A DNA stretch of 55,690 nucleotides from Collinsella aerofaciens (GCF_018785245.1 NZ_WQPL01000033.1:92228-147917); one strand, 5' to 3'. Positions 25,782-35,136 are shown, counted from the stretch's first letter. The notes: generated by a model not told the origin, from the sequence alone. Numbers and translations are program-made.

Positions 25782-28022
25782 GTGGCAAAGAAGAAGACGA
25801 AGAACCAGCCAAAGAAAAAGCAGGTCAACGCCGAGAACGTCATCGGCCTGCACTCCGAGGTCACCGATCAGCCGATCACGCAGACGCTCGAGGTCAACTA
25901 CATGCCCTACGCTATGAGCGTCAACGTCTCGCGTGCATTCCCCGAGATTGACGGCTTTAAGCCCTCGCATCGCAAGCTGCTCTACACCATGTACAAGATG
26001 GGTCTGCTCAAGGGCGAACGCCAGAAGAGCGCCAACATCGTGGGCCAGACCATGAAGCTCAATCCGCATGGCGATGCCGCGATCTACGAGACGATGGTGC
26101 GCCTGGCCACCGGCAACGAGGCGCTGCTCGCGCCGTTCGTTGAGTCGAAGGGCAACTTTGGCAAGTACTATTCGGGCGACCTGAGCTACGCCGCCTCGCG
26201 TTACACCGAGGCCAAGCTCTCCCCCATCAGCGCCGAGATCTTCAAGGACATCGACAAGGACCCGGTCGACTTCGTCGACAGCTACGACGGCGCCATGAAG
26301 GAGCCGCGTCTGTTGCCCACCACATTCCCCAACATCCTTGTCTCGGCCAATAAGGGCATCGGCGTCGCCATGGCGTCGGACATCTGCGGCTTCAACCTCA
26401 ACGAGGTCTGCACCGCCACGATGCACTACCTCAAGGATCCCGACTGCGACCTGCTCGAGTACATGCCCATGCCCGATTTTTCGACCGGCGGCGAGATCAT
26501 CTACCGTCGCGAGGAGATGGAGAAGATCATCGAGACCGGCCTTGGCAGCTTCCAGATCCGCTCCCGCTGGCGTTGGATTCCCGAAGAGCGCATCATCGAG
26601 GTCTACGAGATCCCCTACACCACCAAGACCGATGTCATCATCGAGCGCATCGTCAAGCTTTCCAAAGAGGGCAAGGTCAAGGAGATCGCTGACATCCGTG
26701 ACGAGACCGACCTGTCGGGTCTGCGCATCGCCATCGACCTTAAGCGCGGTGTTGACCCCGACAAGCTCATGGCCAAGCTCTATCGCTCGACCACGCTGCA
26801 AGACTCGTTCTCGTGCAACTTCAACGTGCTCGTCGACGGCTATCCCCGTGTTATGGGCGTGCGCCAGATCCTGCACGAGTGGGTCAAGTGGCGTATTGAG
26901 TCCACGCGTCGCCGCATTAACTTTGACCTGGGCAAAAAGTCCGAGCGCCTGCACCTGCTGCACGGCCTCGAGGCGATTCTGCTCGACATCGACAAGGCCA
27001 TCGCCATCATCCGCGGCACCAAGCTCGAGGCCGAGGTCGTGCCCAACCTCATGCGCGGCTTCGACATCGACGAGACCCAGGCCGAGTTTGTTGCTGAGCT
27101 CAAGCTCCGTAACATCAACGAGGAGTACATCCTCAACCGCACCAAGGACATCGCTAAGCTCGAGGGTGAGATTGCCGAGCTTGAGGAGATTCTCTCGAGC
27201 GAAGACAACATCAAGAAGGTCATCAGCGACGAGCTGGCCGCGGTCAACAAGAAGTACATGATGCCGCGCCGCACGGGCAGGATCGAGCCCCATGAGGTCA
27301 TCGAGGTAAGCCTGGAGCCCGAGGTCGAGGAGTACCCGGTCACCATCATGCTCTCACGCGATGGCTACCTTAAGAAGATGACGGACCGCGTGCTCAAAAA
27401 GGCTGCCACGCTCAAATACAAGGACGGCGACAAGCCCTTTATCGAGTTCCCGTCTTCCAACACCCACGAGCTGCTGGTCTTTACCAACAAGAGCCAGGTG
27501 TACAAGTGCAAGGTTGCGGCGTTTGAGGACACCAAGTCGGCCCAGCTGGGCTCGTACCTGCCGACCGATCTTGAGATGGAACCCGACGAGAGCGTCATCT
27601 GGGTCATCGACCCCGAGGACTACAAGGCCGACGTGCTGTTTGTCTTTGAGAACGGCCGCGTGGTGCGCGTCGCGCTTTCTGGATACGTCACCAAGACCAA
27701 CCGCAAACGCCTCAAGAACGCCATCTACGGTGGCAGCAAGCTGCTGTATGCCCAGGTGCTCAACACAGATCGCGACATCGCGCTGGTCTCGAGCGACTAT
27801 CGTTTGATGAACTTCAACACGTCGCTGCTCAAGACCAAGACGACCACCAACACGCAGGGTGTCCAGGCCTTTACCGCCAAGAAGGGCCGCTCGGTCACCA
27901 CCGTCGGCACGACCGAGGAAATCCTTGGCACCGGCGTCTCGGCCGAGAAGTTCACCGCGCAGAGCCTCCCCTCAGCCGGTGCCCTCATGAAGGAAAACGA
28001 CATGCCGAGCCTGTTTGACTAG
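25782..28022 (+). CDS. Type II DNA topoisomerase subunit A (GyrA/ParC-like, divergent)
   Basis: The DNA breakage-reunion subunit, 746 residues, starts at GTG 25782 with AGAGGAAATC upstream. After a Lys-rich N-terminus it shows YMPYAMSVNVSRAFPEIDG, KPSHRKLLYTMYKMG, LNPHGDAAIYETMVRLA and the active-site tyrosine in AASRYTEAKLS. A coiled-coil-like stretch (about 440-485, KDIAKLEGEIAELEEILSSE) is followed by a beta-pinwheel-like C-terminal part (about 500-746). The GyrA box QRRGGKG is not seen, so supercoiling is less likely than decatenation or relaxation. The sequence differs at conserved spots from ordinary GyrA (KSANIVGQTMKLNPHGD). It works with the subunit encoded immediately upstream. Confidence 0.9.
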   Translation: MAKKKTKNQPKKKQVNAENVIGLHSEVTDQPITQTLEVNYMPYAMSVNVSRAFPEIDGFKPSHRKLLYTMYKMGLLKGERQKSANIVGQTMKLNPHGDAAIYETMVRLATGNEALLAPFVESKGNFGKYYSGDLSYAASRYTEAKLSPISAEIFKDIDKDPVDFVDSYDGAMKEPRLLPTTFPNILVSANKGIGVAMASDICGFNLNEVCTATMHYLKDPDCDLLEYMPMPDFSTGGEIIYRREEMEKIIETGLGSFQIRSRWRWIPEERIIEVYEIPYTTKTDVIIERIVKLSKEGKVKEIADIRDETDLSGLRIAIDLKRGVDPDKLMAKLYRSTTLQDSFSCNFNVLVDGYPRVMGVRQILHEWVKWRIESTRRRINFDLGKKSERLHLLHGLEAILLDIDKAIAIIRGTKLEAEVVPNLMRGFDIDETQAEFVAELKLRNINEEYILNRTKDIAKLEGEIAELEEILSSEDNIKKVISDELAAVNKKYMMPRRTGRIEPHEVIEVSLEPEVEEYPVTIMLSRDGYLKKMTDRVLKKAATLKYKDGDKPFIEFPSSNTHELLVFTNKSQVYKCKVAAFEDTKSAQLGSYLPTDLEMEPDESVIWVIDPEDYKADVLFVFENGRVVRVALSGYVTKTNRKRLKNAIYGGSKLLYAQVLNTDRDIALVSSDYRLMNFNTSLLKTKTTTNTQGVQAFTAKKGRSVTTVGTTEEILGTGVSAEKFTAQSLPSAGALMKENDMPSLFD

Positions 28023-28055
28023 GACGACGGCAGAACCGCCATAGTTTTACAAAGC

Positions 28056-28098
28056 AGCGGGGCCCGGAGCGCAGCAATATCGCGCCCCGGGCCCCGCT
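28056..28098 (+). terminator. Hairpin after the topoisomerase operon
   Basis: AGCGGGGCCCGG-GCGC pairs with GCGC-CCCGGGCCCCGCT, a stem of about 16 bp. No T-tract follows, so it may be a factor-assisted terminator or a 3'-end stabiliser. Confidence 0.6.
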
Positions 28099-28161
28099 CG
28101 TTGCGGAGGTCATCCTCGGAAATGTCGACGATACGGGGGCTTCCCGCACCGTCCTAAGCCG

Positions 28162-28218
28162 TTAGCAAAACTCGCAAAAGTTAGCAAAAGTTGCAAAAAT
28201 TAGCAAAACTTGCAAAGG
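28162..28218. repeat. Three tandem 19-bp repeats upstream of an ATPase remnant
   Basis: Copies are TTAGCAAAACTCGCAAAAG, TTAGCAAAAGTTGCAAAAA and TTAGCAAAACTTGCAAAGG, directly head to tail. The last copy merges into the ribosome-binding site GGAG before ATG 28226. The arrangement resembles an operator array. Confidence 0.85.
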
Positions 28219-28225
28219 AGCCACC

Positions 28226-28693
28226 ATGGAGTACAGCAAATGGCTCCGCCATGCCAGGCATGCTCGAAGATATTATCGAGCGAACCAAAGAAGCGGCAGA
28301 TAGCTACCTTTCACAGTCTCACGCGCGCATGAACGGCGTTCAAATTGGTCCAGTGGGCATCGATTGGACATATGTTCAAGAAGCCCAGGGCAACTGGCGC
28401 ACGTGCATGAATGGCATCTTCAGGCAACTCGAGAAGCATGGCATCGGGCTTCTCTCGAAACGACCTATCGAGAGCTTTCCGATAAAGACATTGAGTTTTT
28501 GCTCGCGATGCTGCCCGATTCTGGCCCCAGCAGGATCTCGGAGATAGCCAAACGCATGGGCGTCGCCAGCAACTACGCAAGCCAATACAAACGCCGCCTC
28601 CTCGAGGACGGCGTTATCGGGGAACGTGGGCGTGGCCTCGTCGGCTTCGACATCCCCGCGTTCAGAGAATTCTTGAACGAGAAGGCGTTTTAG
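28226..28693 (+). pseudogene. Decayed AAA ATPase (C-terminal remnant, frameshifted)
   Basis: A good ribosome-binding site and ATG (28226) lead into an ATPase C-terminal segment spread over more than one frame. One frame reads GMLEDIIERTKEAADSY...GVQIGPVGIDWTYVQEAQGN, then the reading shifts near 28460 to ETTYRELSDKDIEFLLAMLP...RISEIAKRMGVASNYASQY and ends GLVGFDIPAFREFL. The last part is a winged helix typical of ATP-binding proteins of this kind. The N-terminal Walker domain is missing, so an internal deletion and at least one frameshift have inactivated the gene. The intact upstream repeats show it was once regulated like its relatives. Confidence 0.75.
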
Positions 28694-28723
28694 CACACCG
28701 GAATTGTCCGCGGGAGCATCGTT

Positions 28724-28788
28724 GCATGGCAATCAGCATTCCTCCTGGTAAGGGCAGCAAGCATTTCCGCTAGTGCTGATTGCCATGC
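28724..28788. repeat. 15-bp perfect inverted repeat with 35-bp loop
   Basis: GCATGGCAATCAGCA (28724-28738) is matched exactly by its reverse complement at 28774-28788. It lies between the convergent ATPase remnant and the flavodoxin-like gene and may terminate either, although there is little T-tract. Confidence 0.6.
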
Positions 28789-28801
28789 GCCCCTCTTGTC
28801 C

Positions 28802-29332
28802 TTAGGCGAGCTTGCGAGCGAGCTCTCGCACCTCTTTCAACTTGGGCGACGATACCATGCTGTCGCGCTCGGTCATACCGCTGATGGTGACAATGCCCTG
28901 ATCCTCCCACTTGCAGTACGCGCAGGTTGACTTATACATAGCGATCGCCGCATCATAGACGCCCTCGCTATGGCTATCGAGCAAAAGGGCCGTCTTGGTG
29001 AACGGGAAGCCCGTAGCACCGAAGGCGTACAGGCGGTCGATGGCGGCCTTCTCCTGCGCAGTGATATCAAACCAGTAGATAGGCGAAGCGAAGACAACCA
29101 TATCGGCGCCTTTCAGCGACTCGATCACGTTGGCCATGTCATCCTTCTGCACGCAAGTGCCCTCATGGGTAAAGCAATACTGACACCCCAGGCAGCCAGA
29201 GATTTTCTTACTGGCAACGCGGACGACCTCGACCGTATTGCCGTCCTCACGCGCAGTCTCGGCAAAGGCCTCGACCATGGTGTCGGTATTGGCGCCCTTG
29301 CGCGGGCTACCACTCAATACAACGATATTCAT
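28802..29332 (-). CDS. Flavodoxin-family NAD(P)H-dependent FMN oxidoreductase
   Basis: This 176-residue protein has the FMN-binding start MNIVVLSGSPRKGANTDTMV, characteristic of NADPH-dependent FMN reductases and iron-sulfur flavoproteins. SGCLGCQYCFTHEGTC supplies clustered cysteines similar to those of the iron-sulfur flavoprotein group, and FASPIYWFDITAQEKAAIDR is the second FMN-contact loop. The start at 29332 follows GGGGGGAG at good spacing. It stands alone, ends at the inverted repeat at 28724-28788, and has about 230 bp of unremarkable sequence upstream. Likely a soluble redox enzyme; the substrate is unknown. Confidence 0.88.
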   Translation of the reverse strand: MNIVVLSGSPRKGANTDTMVEAFAETAREDGNTVEVVRVASKKISGCLGCQYCFTHEGTCVQKDDMANVIESLKGADMVVFASPIYWFDITAQEKAAIDRLYAFGATGFPFTKTALLLDSHSEGVYDAAIAMYKSTCAYCKWEDQGIVTISGMTERDSMVSSPKLKEVRELARKLA

Positions 29333-29568
29333 AGAAATCTCCCCCCTTCATGCCGCAGGCGCGCGGCACACATTTTGTTGTAACCAAAACAGATGGAGCT
29401 ATGCAGTCGCCTCGTTTCAGCTACTCCCACTTAGTAATAGGAGCCACTGGTCAAAAGCCTGTCAACATCAAAACAAGTTTTCAATCTATCGATTCTACGT
29501 GAGGCAATGGTCCCCATTTGATGCCCGCACTGTTTGCGCACTAGGGAGCAAAAGAATCTGGCCGCCGC

Positions 29569-29907
29569 TCAAATAAGATCACCGCCATCTTGCATAAACG
29601 ACGCCATGTTAAGGTGCCTGACGCCATCCCTCTCCTGCAATAGAGGATCAAGCGTGAACAAGTAGCGCGGATACCCATCCCTGATGTGGCCGAGCGGCCT
29701 GTACTCGCGCTCCTCGACGCCTCTGTCGGCAATCGACATAGAGACCTGGATATAGGCGTAAGCATTGCGCCTACGAGCGATGAAGTCACACTCGAGCTTC
29801 CCAATACGGCCCACAGAAAGCTCGTACCCGCGCGATGCAAGATAGAGGTAGATCTTCACGTCGGTATATACGCAAGATGCACCCCTTTTTCTCAGCGTCC
29901 ATTTCAT
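29569..29907 (-). pseudogene. C-terminal fragment of a DUF4143-type ATPase
   Basis: The 112-codon frame encodes YLYLASRGYELSVGRIGKLE, then CDFIARRRNAYAYIQVSMSI and RPLGHIRDGYPRYLFTLDPL, matching the C-terminal DUF4143 region of AAA ATPases (compare YEGWSVHVGKLYGKEVDFVA in the intact gene at 38237). The ATPase part is gone, and the first 20 residues (MKWTLRKRGASCVYTDVK) look like read-in sequence. A hairpin made of GCTTTTTTA/TAAAAAAGC lies just upstream. It is a relic in a decayed accessory zone. Confidence 0.7.
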
Positions 29908-30006
29908 CAGTTATGGGGGTGCTTTTTTACATTTTATAAAAAAGCGTACCGATAACTTATTCCCACTCAGTTTCGGAAATCGAATGGTTTTGAAGTTTCG
30001 AAAGCG

Positions 30007-30040
30007 GCGTCCCAACATGCGTAAGGGCATGTTGGGACGC
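30007..30040. terminator. 14-bp perfect hairpin
   Basis: GCGTCCCAACATGC pairs with GCATGTTGGGACGC around 6 nt. No clear T-tract follows on either strand and the transcript it belongs to is not identified. Confidence 0.45.
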
Positions 30041-30830
30041 ATCAGTAAAACGGGAATCGACTCACGCGAGAAGGCGCCGCCCCGTCGCCTCGAGACGTGC
30101 GACAGGCAGATTAGGTTTGGGGAGTAGAACGGCCCTTGCGCGAGGCGTGAATTGTAATCGATAAAGCCGAGCTTTGAGAACATGCGGTTTATCTCGTCGA
30201 ACGTTGAGCCGACAGGGGCTTGCGCCACAGTGGGCGACTTAGCGACGCCCATGTCCATGATGCCGGGCACAAGCGTGAATGAGCCACGTGGAGGCGAAGG
30301 GGCCGCCCGAGAGGTTGATGGTGAGCGAGCACCAGAGGTCAAGGTAGCCCTCGCCTTCCGGGCTTGCGAGGTCGAGGGCGAGCGCCCCTCCCTCGGTCGC
30401 GTACAGCGGCGGCAGGCACTCGGCCAGCTCCTCGGTCATAAGCGCTTACACGTCCGTCTCCCCTCCGGGCCACGTCGGACCCCTAGAATCTTCGCCCCGC
30501 GGGCAAAGCCTCGGCGCGCCCCATGGCATCTCGACTTTGCCCCCTGCAATGCCGCGCAGCGGAGACACTACCTGAGACGGACGTCGATGCATCGAACCCG
30601 AGACCGGGCGCTGCGGCGGGAAGCCTCTCGCGCGGACAATCTGCTCGATCTTGCCGTGCACGTCTTAAAAAAGTTCGAAAAAGGTCTAATAGTACGACAT
30701 CCGTCGAACAGTCGGGGGTACACACCACTACAGATGGCCCACGGAACGGGGAGCGAGATGGTCGGCGACGGGTTCAAGGCACTCTCCGGCCCCACGCTCC
30801 GCCAGGGAGGGCGTCGGGAGGGAGGCCGTA
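30041..30830. other. Accessory-zone sequence without a supported gene
   Basis: Several overlapping frames occur, none with a convincing family match. One minus-strand frame (30239-30439) opens MTEELAECLPPLYATEGG, which recalls the start of DUF2958 proteins of mobile elements, but the rest does not fit and it is probably a fragment. Another minus frame includes STFDEINRMFSKLGFIDYN, also of unknown origin. The segment looks like a patchwork of gene remnants. Confidence 0.4.
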
Positions 30831-31292
30831 ATGGGTGAGAGGAGCGAGCGGCCGGAGCGGGTGTTTCCCGGCAGGACAGACCCGTGGTTCATAGCGGCCA
30901 TGGTGATTGTGGCGGGCGGTTTATCCGCGGCGTGTATCGCGTGTTTCCTGAGCTCGAGTCCCGCGCTCCTATGGGGCTGGCTCGCGCTGCTGCCCGTCCC
31001 GGCCCTCGTGGCCCTGGCCGCCCTTCCCGTCCGCAGCAACCGCCTCGAGCTCTACGGCGACCGCCTCGTCGTCGTGTACGCTGGGATGCGTTCGGTGATA
31101 CCCTACGCCCACGTGCGGGGCGTCCGGCGCACCAGGACGCTCTGGGCGGGGACGGCCAACTCGCTCGACCGCGTCTATATCAAGGCGCCCTACGACGGCG
31201 ACGCCATCGTCTCGGTGACCGACAACGATGCCCTCATGGCAGAGCTCGAGCGTAGGTGCGGCCTGCGGCCCGACTGCGAACAAGGCAACTAG
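30831..31292 (+). CDS. Small membrane protein with bacterial PH domain
   Basis: This 153-residue protein has two membrane helices at about 20-65 (FIAAMVIVAGGLSAACIACF, then LLWGWLALLPVPALVALAAL). They are followed by a bacterial PH-like domain (LELYGDRLVVVYAGMRSVIP, then HVRGVRRTRTLWAGTANSLD and YIKAPYDGDAIVSVTD). This is the layout of small bPH proteins of unknown role. The start ATG 30831 has GGGAGG just upstream. It overlaps the open frame of the YjdF-like remnant downstream. Confidence 0.72.
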   Translation: MGERSERPERVFPGRTDPWFIAAMVIVAGGLSAACIACFLSSSPALLWGWLALLPVPALVALAALPVRSNRLELYGDRLVVVYAGMRSVIPYAHVRGVRRTRTLWAGTANSLDRVYIKAPYDGDAIVSVTDNDALMAELERRCGLRPDCEQGN

Positions 31293-31719
31293 CTTCGCAG
31301 GGCGGCTATCAGCGACTTGCTGCTCATCGTCATATCACGACGGCCAATTTTGGGTCGGGCTGGCGGAGCATGTCGAGGACGGCAGATACGGCGTCGCCCG
31401 CATCGTCTTCGGCGCAGAACCGTCCACTGAGGAGATCCTGCGATTCGTCGTCAACAAATGGGCGAAGCTCTCGTTCTTCGATCACGATTCGACCGAGGCG
31501 AGCAAGCCCGCAAAGAACCCCAAGCGACGCGCTCGCGAGGCGGCGAAAGCACTTAAGCAGCCGGCGATGAGCACCAAGGCGCAGCAGGCGCTCGCGGCAC
31601 AGAAAGAAGCGATGAAGCAGGAGTCAGCTCATGCAAGAAGCCGACGCCACGTGGAAGAGGCTGATGCGCGCTACGAGCAGAGGAAACTGAAGCGCAAGCA
31701 GAAGCATCGCGGGCATTGA
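31228..31719 (+). CDS. YjdF-like protein (DUF2992), 5' end unclear
   Basis: From about 31330 the frame matches YjdF/DUF2992: SSSYHDGQFWVGLAEHVEDG, then RYGVARIVFGAEPSTEEILR, the Lys/Arg-rich KNPKRRAREAAKAL, STKAQQALAAQKEAMKQE and the terminal KLKRKQKHRGH. The family is usually about 130-140 residues and begins a few residues before YHDGQFW. Here no ATG, GTG or TTG lies in frame at the expected place; the first one is ATG 31228, inside the preceding gene. The start may be lost by mutation, making this a pseudogene, or translation starts far upstream. YjdF genes are often under an azaaromatic-sensing riboswitch; none is visible here. Confidence 0.6.
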   Translation: MPSWQSSSVGAACGPTANKATSFAGRLSATCCSSSYHDGQFWVGLAEHVEDGRYGVARIVFGAEPSTEEILRFVVNKWAKLSFFDHDSTEASKPAKNPKRRAREAAKALKQPAMSTKAQQALAAQKEAMKQESAHARSRRHVEEADARYEQRKLKRKQKHRGH

Positions 31720-31921
31720 TCGCCATTCGCAGCAAGGCAAACCATATACAGCAGCGGCGTCAGTTCCACTTGAAGCCGACGCCGCGTAGACGCTGATGGT
31801 GACGGCTATGCACGGGCGCGCCACCGCACTTCACAGCTTGTTTCTCAAGTATTTGGGACGCACACGCGGCGTTCAAAAATGCGGAGCGACTCCGCATGGC
31901 TCGAGACTGAGCCGAGGTGCC

Positions 31922-32371
31922 CTACTTCTCGCCTTCCAGCAGCCCCACGATGCGGTCGATGTCGACGGCAAAGCGAGGCCTTCCCTCGCGCTCGTAGCGG
32001 TCGAGGTATGCCTGGCACTCGGAGACAATGCGCTTGGTGTTGCCGTCGATGATGCGCTGGAGCGTCTCGTAGTAGGCCGAGCCCTCGGTCCTGAAGCGGC
32101 GCTGGTAGGACTTGGTTATGGGAAACATCTTGATGTAGTGGATGCCGTGGCGGCAGCCGGGGCGCGTCGTGGGGCGGGGTGGCAACGCAAAGTACTGGTC
32201 TTTGGGCACGTTAGGGGCGATGTTGGAACGCAGCGGCACGGCAAAGTCCCTGCGCTTCCCGCGGAAACGCAGCTTCACCACCACGATGCAGGGACGATTG
32301 TGCTTAAGCATGAGCTCGCGGTCGCCATCGACGAGGTCGAAGAAGTCCTGGGAGATGGATACGATCTTCAT
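31922..32371 (-). CDS. ToxN/AbiQ-like type III toxin endoribonuclease
   Basis: This 149-residue protein has the ToxN/AbiQ/CptN layout. The N-terminus is MKIVSISQDFFDLVDGD. The core strands are RPCIVVVKLRFRGKRRDFAV and PLRSNIA (compare the family's IGIVLEI-G-KYLAPL-S). Then come HYIKMFPITKSYQRR and a helical C-terminus, YETLQRIIDGNTKRIVSECQ. Family members are RNases that cut a small repeat RNA, which in turn inhibits them. ATG 32371 is chosen because GGGGGC sits just upstream; an earlier in-frame start at 32407 falls within the hairpin. The sequence just upstream on the same strand holds two hairpins that could be the RNA antitoxin and the attenuating terminator typical of these loci. The assignment rests on pattern, not on a search. 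Confidence 0.65.
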   Translation of the reverse strand: MKIVSISQDFFDLVDGDRELMLKHNRPCIVVVKLRFRGKRRDFAVPLRSNIAPNVPKDQYFALPPRPTTRPGCRHGIHYIKMFPITKSYQRRFRTEGSAYYETLQRIIDGNTKRIVSECQAYLDRYEREGRPRFAVDIDRIVGLLEGEK

Positions 32372-32396
32372 CGGTTGCGCCCCCTTCATACGAAGC

Positions 32397-32465
32397 GGGG
32401 CCCGCATCGCTGCAGGCCCCTACAGGTGGGCGATATTCTACGCCTTTCGGCACCCCGTCGCCCAC
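32397..32465 (-). ncRNA. Candidate type III antitoxin RNA and terminator
   Basis: Reading the minus strand, a hairpin closes GTGGGCGA on TCGCCCAC with an inner TGCCGAAAGGCG stem (32465-32426). A second hairpin pairs GGGGCC-GCA with TGC-GGCCCC (32420-32397), 26 nt before the ToxN start. Known ToxIN/AbiQ/CptIN loci have a short structured RNA followed by a leaky terminator ahead of the toxin gene. Only one copy of the motif is visible, whereas most known antitoxins are tandem repeats. Confidence 0.4.
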
Positions 32466-32470
32466 GGAGG

Positions 32471-32632
32471 TTAAACGTACACGTAAGCCGTACTCTGAAA
32501 GCCGCGGCTTCCGGCAAGTAGTTTATACCACGAAAGGTCGCTTTCGATGCGCCTAGCTCGCAAAATAACACTCGCTGGGCCGTCACCCCTGATCTTCTCG
32601 ACCGCCTCCTCCGGGTACTTATTGCGTGCCAC
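32471..32632 (-). CDS. Short ORF with TetR-like N-terminus (probable gene remnant)
   Basis: GTG 32632 follows GGAGG with good spacing and opens a 53-codon frame. MARNKYPEEAVEKI resembles the start of many coriobacterial TetR regulators. The remaining sequence (ASVILRARRIESDLSWYKLL to STAYVYV) does not resemble TetR, so this appears to be a TetR gene cut by a deletion and joined to other sequence. It lies upstream of the toxin locus on the same strand. Confidence 0.4.
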   Translation of the reverse strand: MARNKYPEEAVEKIRGDGPASVILRARRIESDLSWYKLLAGSRGFQSTAYVYV

Positions 32633-32771
32633 GGGCACCTCCGTCCTTATTATCACGAAAAATACCATGAGAGGCGTGCGGGTCGAGAAGGGCTGGCGCC
32701 AAAAGAGCCCAACGGCCGTTACGGCTTCGTTAGAAACGCGCCCCACCATGGATGGTGAACCCGAAAGGCAA

Positions 32772-32804
32772 GGCGCGCGGGCACGGCGACTCGGCCCGCG
32801 CGCC
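32772..32804. promoter_or_regulatory. G+C-rich hairpin just upstream of the lanF-like gene
   Basis: GGCGCGCGGGC pairs with GCCCGCGCGCC (11 bp) around 11 nt. It lies 22 bp before the ABC ATPase start and could be a terminator/attenuator in its leader. Confidence 0.4.
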
Positions 32805-32825
32805 CGGAAGAGAAAGGACGAACCC

Positions 32826-33550
<725 letters not shown>

Positions 33551-33554
<4 letters not shown>

Positions 33555-34321
33555 CGGGCGAGAAAGGCGGCCTGCTCGCGTGCCTGCGCGCCGAGGCCCT
33601 GAAGTCGCGCCACGCGGCACCGGTTCGCCTGGCCGTGCTCATGGCGCTGCCGATGCCGCTGCTCGGCGCGATGCCCTACCGGGGCGTGCAGATCTTCAGC
33701 GCGTGGAACTACTGGTACGCGCTCTTCCTGCCCGTGTCTCTCTCGCTCGTGGTGGCGTGCGTCGCGCGGGCGGACGCGCGCACGCGGATGCGGGGGCTTC
33801 TGGGCCTGGGCTTCCCGCTTAGGCGCGCCTGGTGGGCCAAGGCGCTCTGGTGCCTCGCGCTCTGCACGCTCTCGAACCTCGTGGTCTTCGGCGTCTACCT
33901 CGCGGGATCGGCGTTCTCCTCGCAGGGCCTCACGGCCGCGGGCACGCTCACGATGCTCCTCTGCGCGCTCGCCAACACGGTGACCGCGGCGTGGATGATC
34001 CCCGCAGGGCTCTTCCTCACGGCGCGGCTCGGCATGCTCGCGGGCATCTTCTGCCCGCTCGCCGCGCAGCTCGTGGGTGGGTTCGCCTGGTCGCTGGTGC
34101 CGCTGCCGCAGCTCTTTCCGCCGTCGGCGAGCATGGTCATCCCCACGAGCTTCATCCCCGTGCTGCCGAGCGGCGAGCCACTCGCGGCGGACATGGCGCT
34201 CGGCGGGGCGCTCACGGCGGACGGCATGCTCACGCTGGCGGGCCTTGCGGTCTGCGCGCTCGCGTTCGCCGCGCTCACGGCGGCGGGCGCGGCCTGGTTC
34301 GCGCGCTCCGAGGAGAGGTGA
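33551..34321 (+). CDS. Lantibiotic-immunity ABC permease (LanE/MutE type)
   Basis: This 256-residue permease has about six helices. ACLRAEALKSRHAAPVRLAV opens the first cytoplasmic segment, and FSAWNYWYALFLPVSLSLVV is the family-typical loop of EpiE/MutE permeases (the NYWY segment recurs in the group). It overlaps the ATPase gene by 4 bp and the next permease gene by 1 bp (TGATG), which indicates coupled translation and a 1:1:2-type complex. It exports or shields against a lantibiotic; the compound is unknown. Confidence 0.8.
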
Positions 34322-35136
34322 TGGCCGTGACACGACTCTCCGACCCGACGCCACGCATGACTCTCCCGCGGGCCCTGCTCTCCGAGGCCCTGCGCCTGGC
34401 GCGCTCCCCGCTCGCAGTGGTGCACCTCGTCTGCGGCCTGGCAGCCGGTCTTGCCTGCGGCGAGTACTTCTCCATAACCCGATGGGACCCGGCGCTGGGC
34501 GCGGACGCCTACGCCCAGTTCCTCGGCGCCCTCATGCCGCTCATGTCCGCCATCGTCTGCGGGCTCGCCGTGGACGAGGAGCGCGCTGCCGGGCGCCTCG
34601 CCAACCTCACGGCGGTCCCCTCGCGCGGGCGTGCCGTCGCGGCGAAGCTACTCGCCCTTGCGGCGCTCGGCGCGGGCGCGCTGGCCGTGGCGCTCGGCGT
34701 GTTCGGGGCCGTGCTCGCCGTCGCCGGGCGCCTGCCGCTCGGGCCCGCTCCGCTTGCGGCCGCCTGGGCGGGCATCGTGCTGGGCAGCCTGCCCCTCTAC
34801 GCGCTGGGGCTCGGCGTGGCCCTGCGCCTCGGCCGCAACGCCGCCATCGGCGCCGGCGCGGCGGGGATGCTCCTCGCGTTCTTCTCAGTGGGCGGACTTG
34901 CGCACGGCCTCATGACCGGCGAGCTCACCGGTGCCCTGGCGACGCCCCTGAGCTGGGTGCCGCTCGCCTGGCCCGCGCGCCTAGGGTCGCTCGGGGTGGA
35001 GGCCTTCATCGACGCCGCACGCGCGGCGGGCCCTCTCCTCACGACTGCGCTCGCTGGCCTCGTGCTCACCCTGGCAGCCGCCGCCGTCCTTATCGCCTGG
35101 TTCTGCCACTTCGAGGACGGGAGGGCAGATGCGTAG
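34321..35136 (+). CDS. Lantibiotic-immunity ABC permease (LanG type)
   Basis: This 271-residue second permease starts with ATG in the TGATG overlap at 34321. RALLSEALRLARSPLAVVHL, GEYFSITRWDPALGADAYAQ and AIVCGLAVDEERAAGRLANL match the EpiG/MutG pattern of a charged N-terminal segment followed by an extracytoplasmic loop. Six helices are predicted by eye, the last ending AWFCHFEDGRADA. Very Ala/Leu/Gly-rich, reflecting the high G+C of the block. It forms the transporter with the two preceding products. Confidence 0.8.
   Translation: MAVTRLSDPTPRMTLPRALLSEALRLARSPLAVVHLVCGLAAGLACGEYFSITRWDPALGADAYAQFLGALMPLMSAIVCGLAVDEERAAGRLANLTAVPSRGRAVAAKLLALAALGAGALAVALGVFGAVLAVAGRLPLGPAPLAAAWAGIVLGSLPLYALGLGVALRLGRNAAIGAGAAGMLLAFFSVGGLAHGLMTGELTGALATPLSWVPLAWPARLGSLGVEAFIDAARAAGPLLTTALAGLVLTLAAAAVLIAWFCHFEDGRADA

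Noticed and set aside
25161-27293. 710-codon minus-strand open frame across the topoisomerase genes
   Set aside because: It overlaps two intact topoisomerase genes in antisense and has a low-complexity Leu/Val/Asp composition typical of shadow frames.
28162-28218. Tandem 19-bp repeats as a CRISPR array
   Set aside because: The copies are head to tail with no spacers and merge into a ribosome-binding site.
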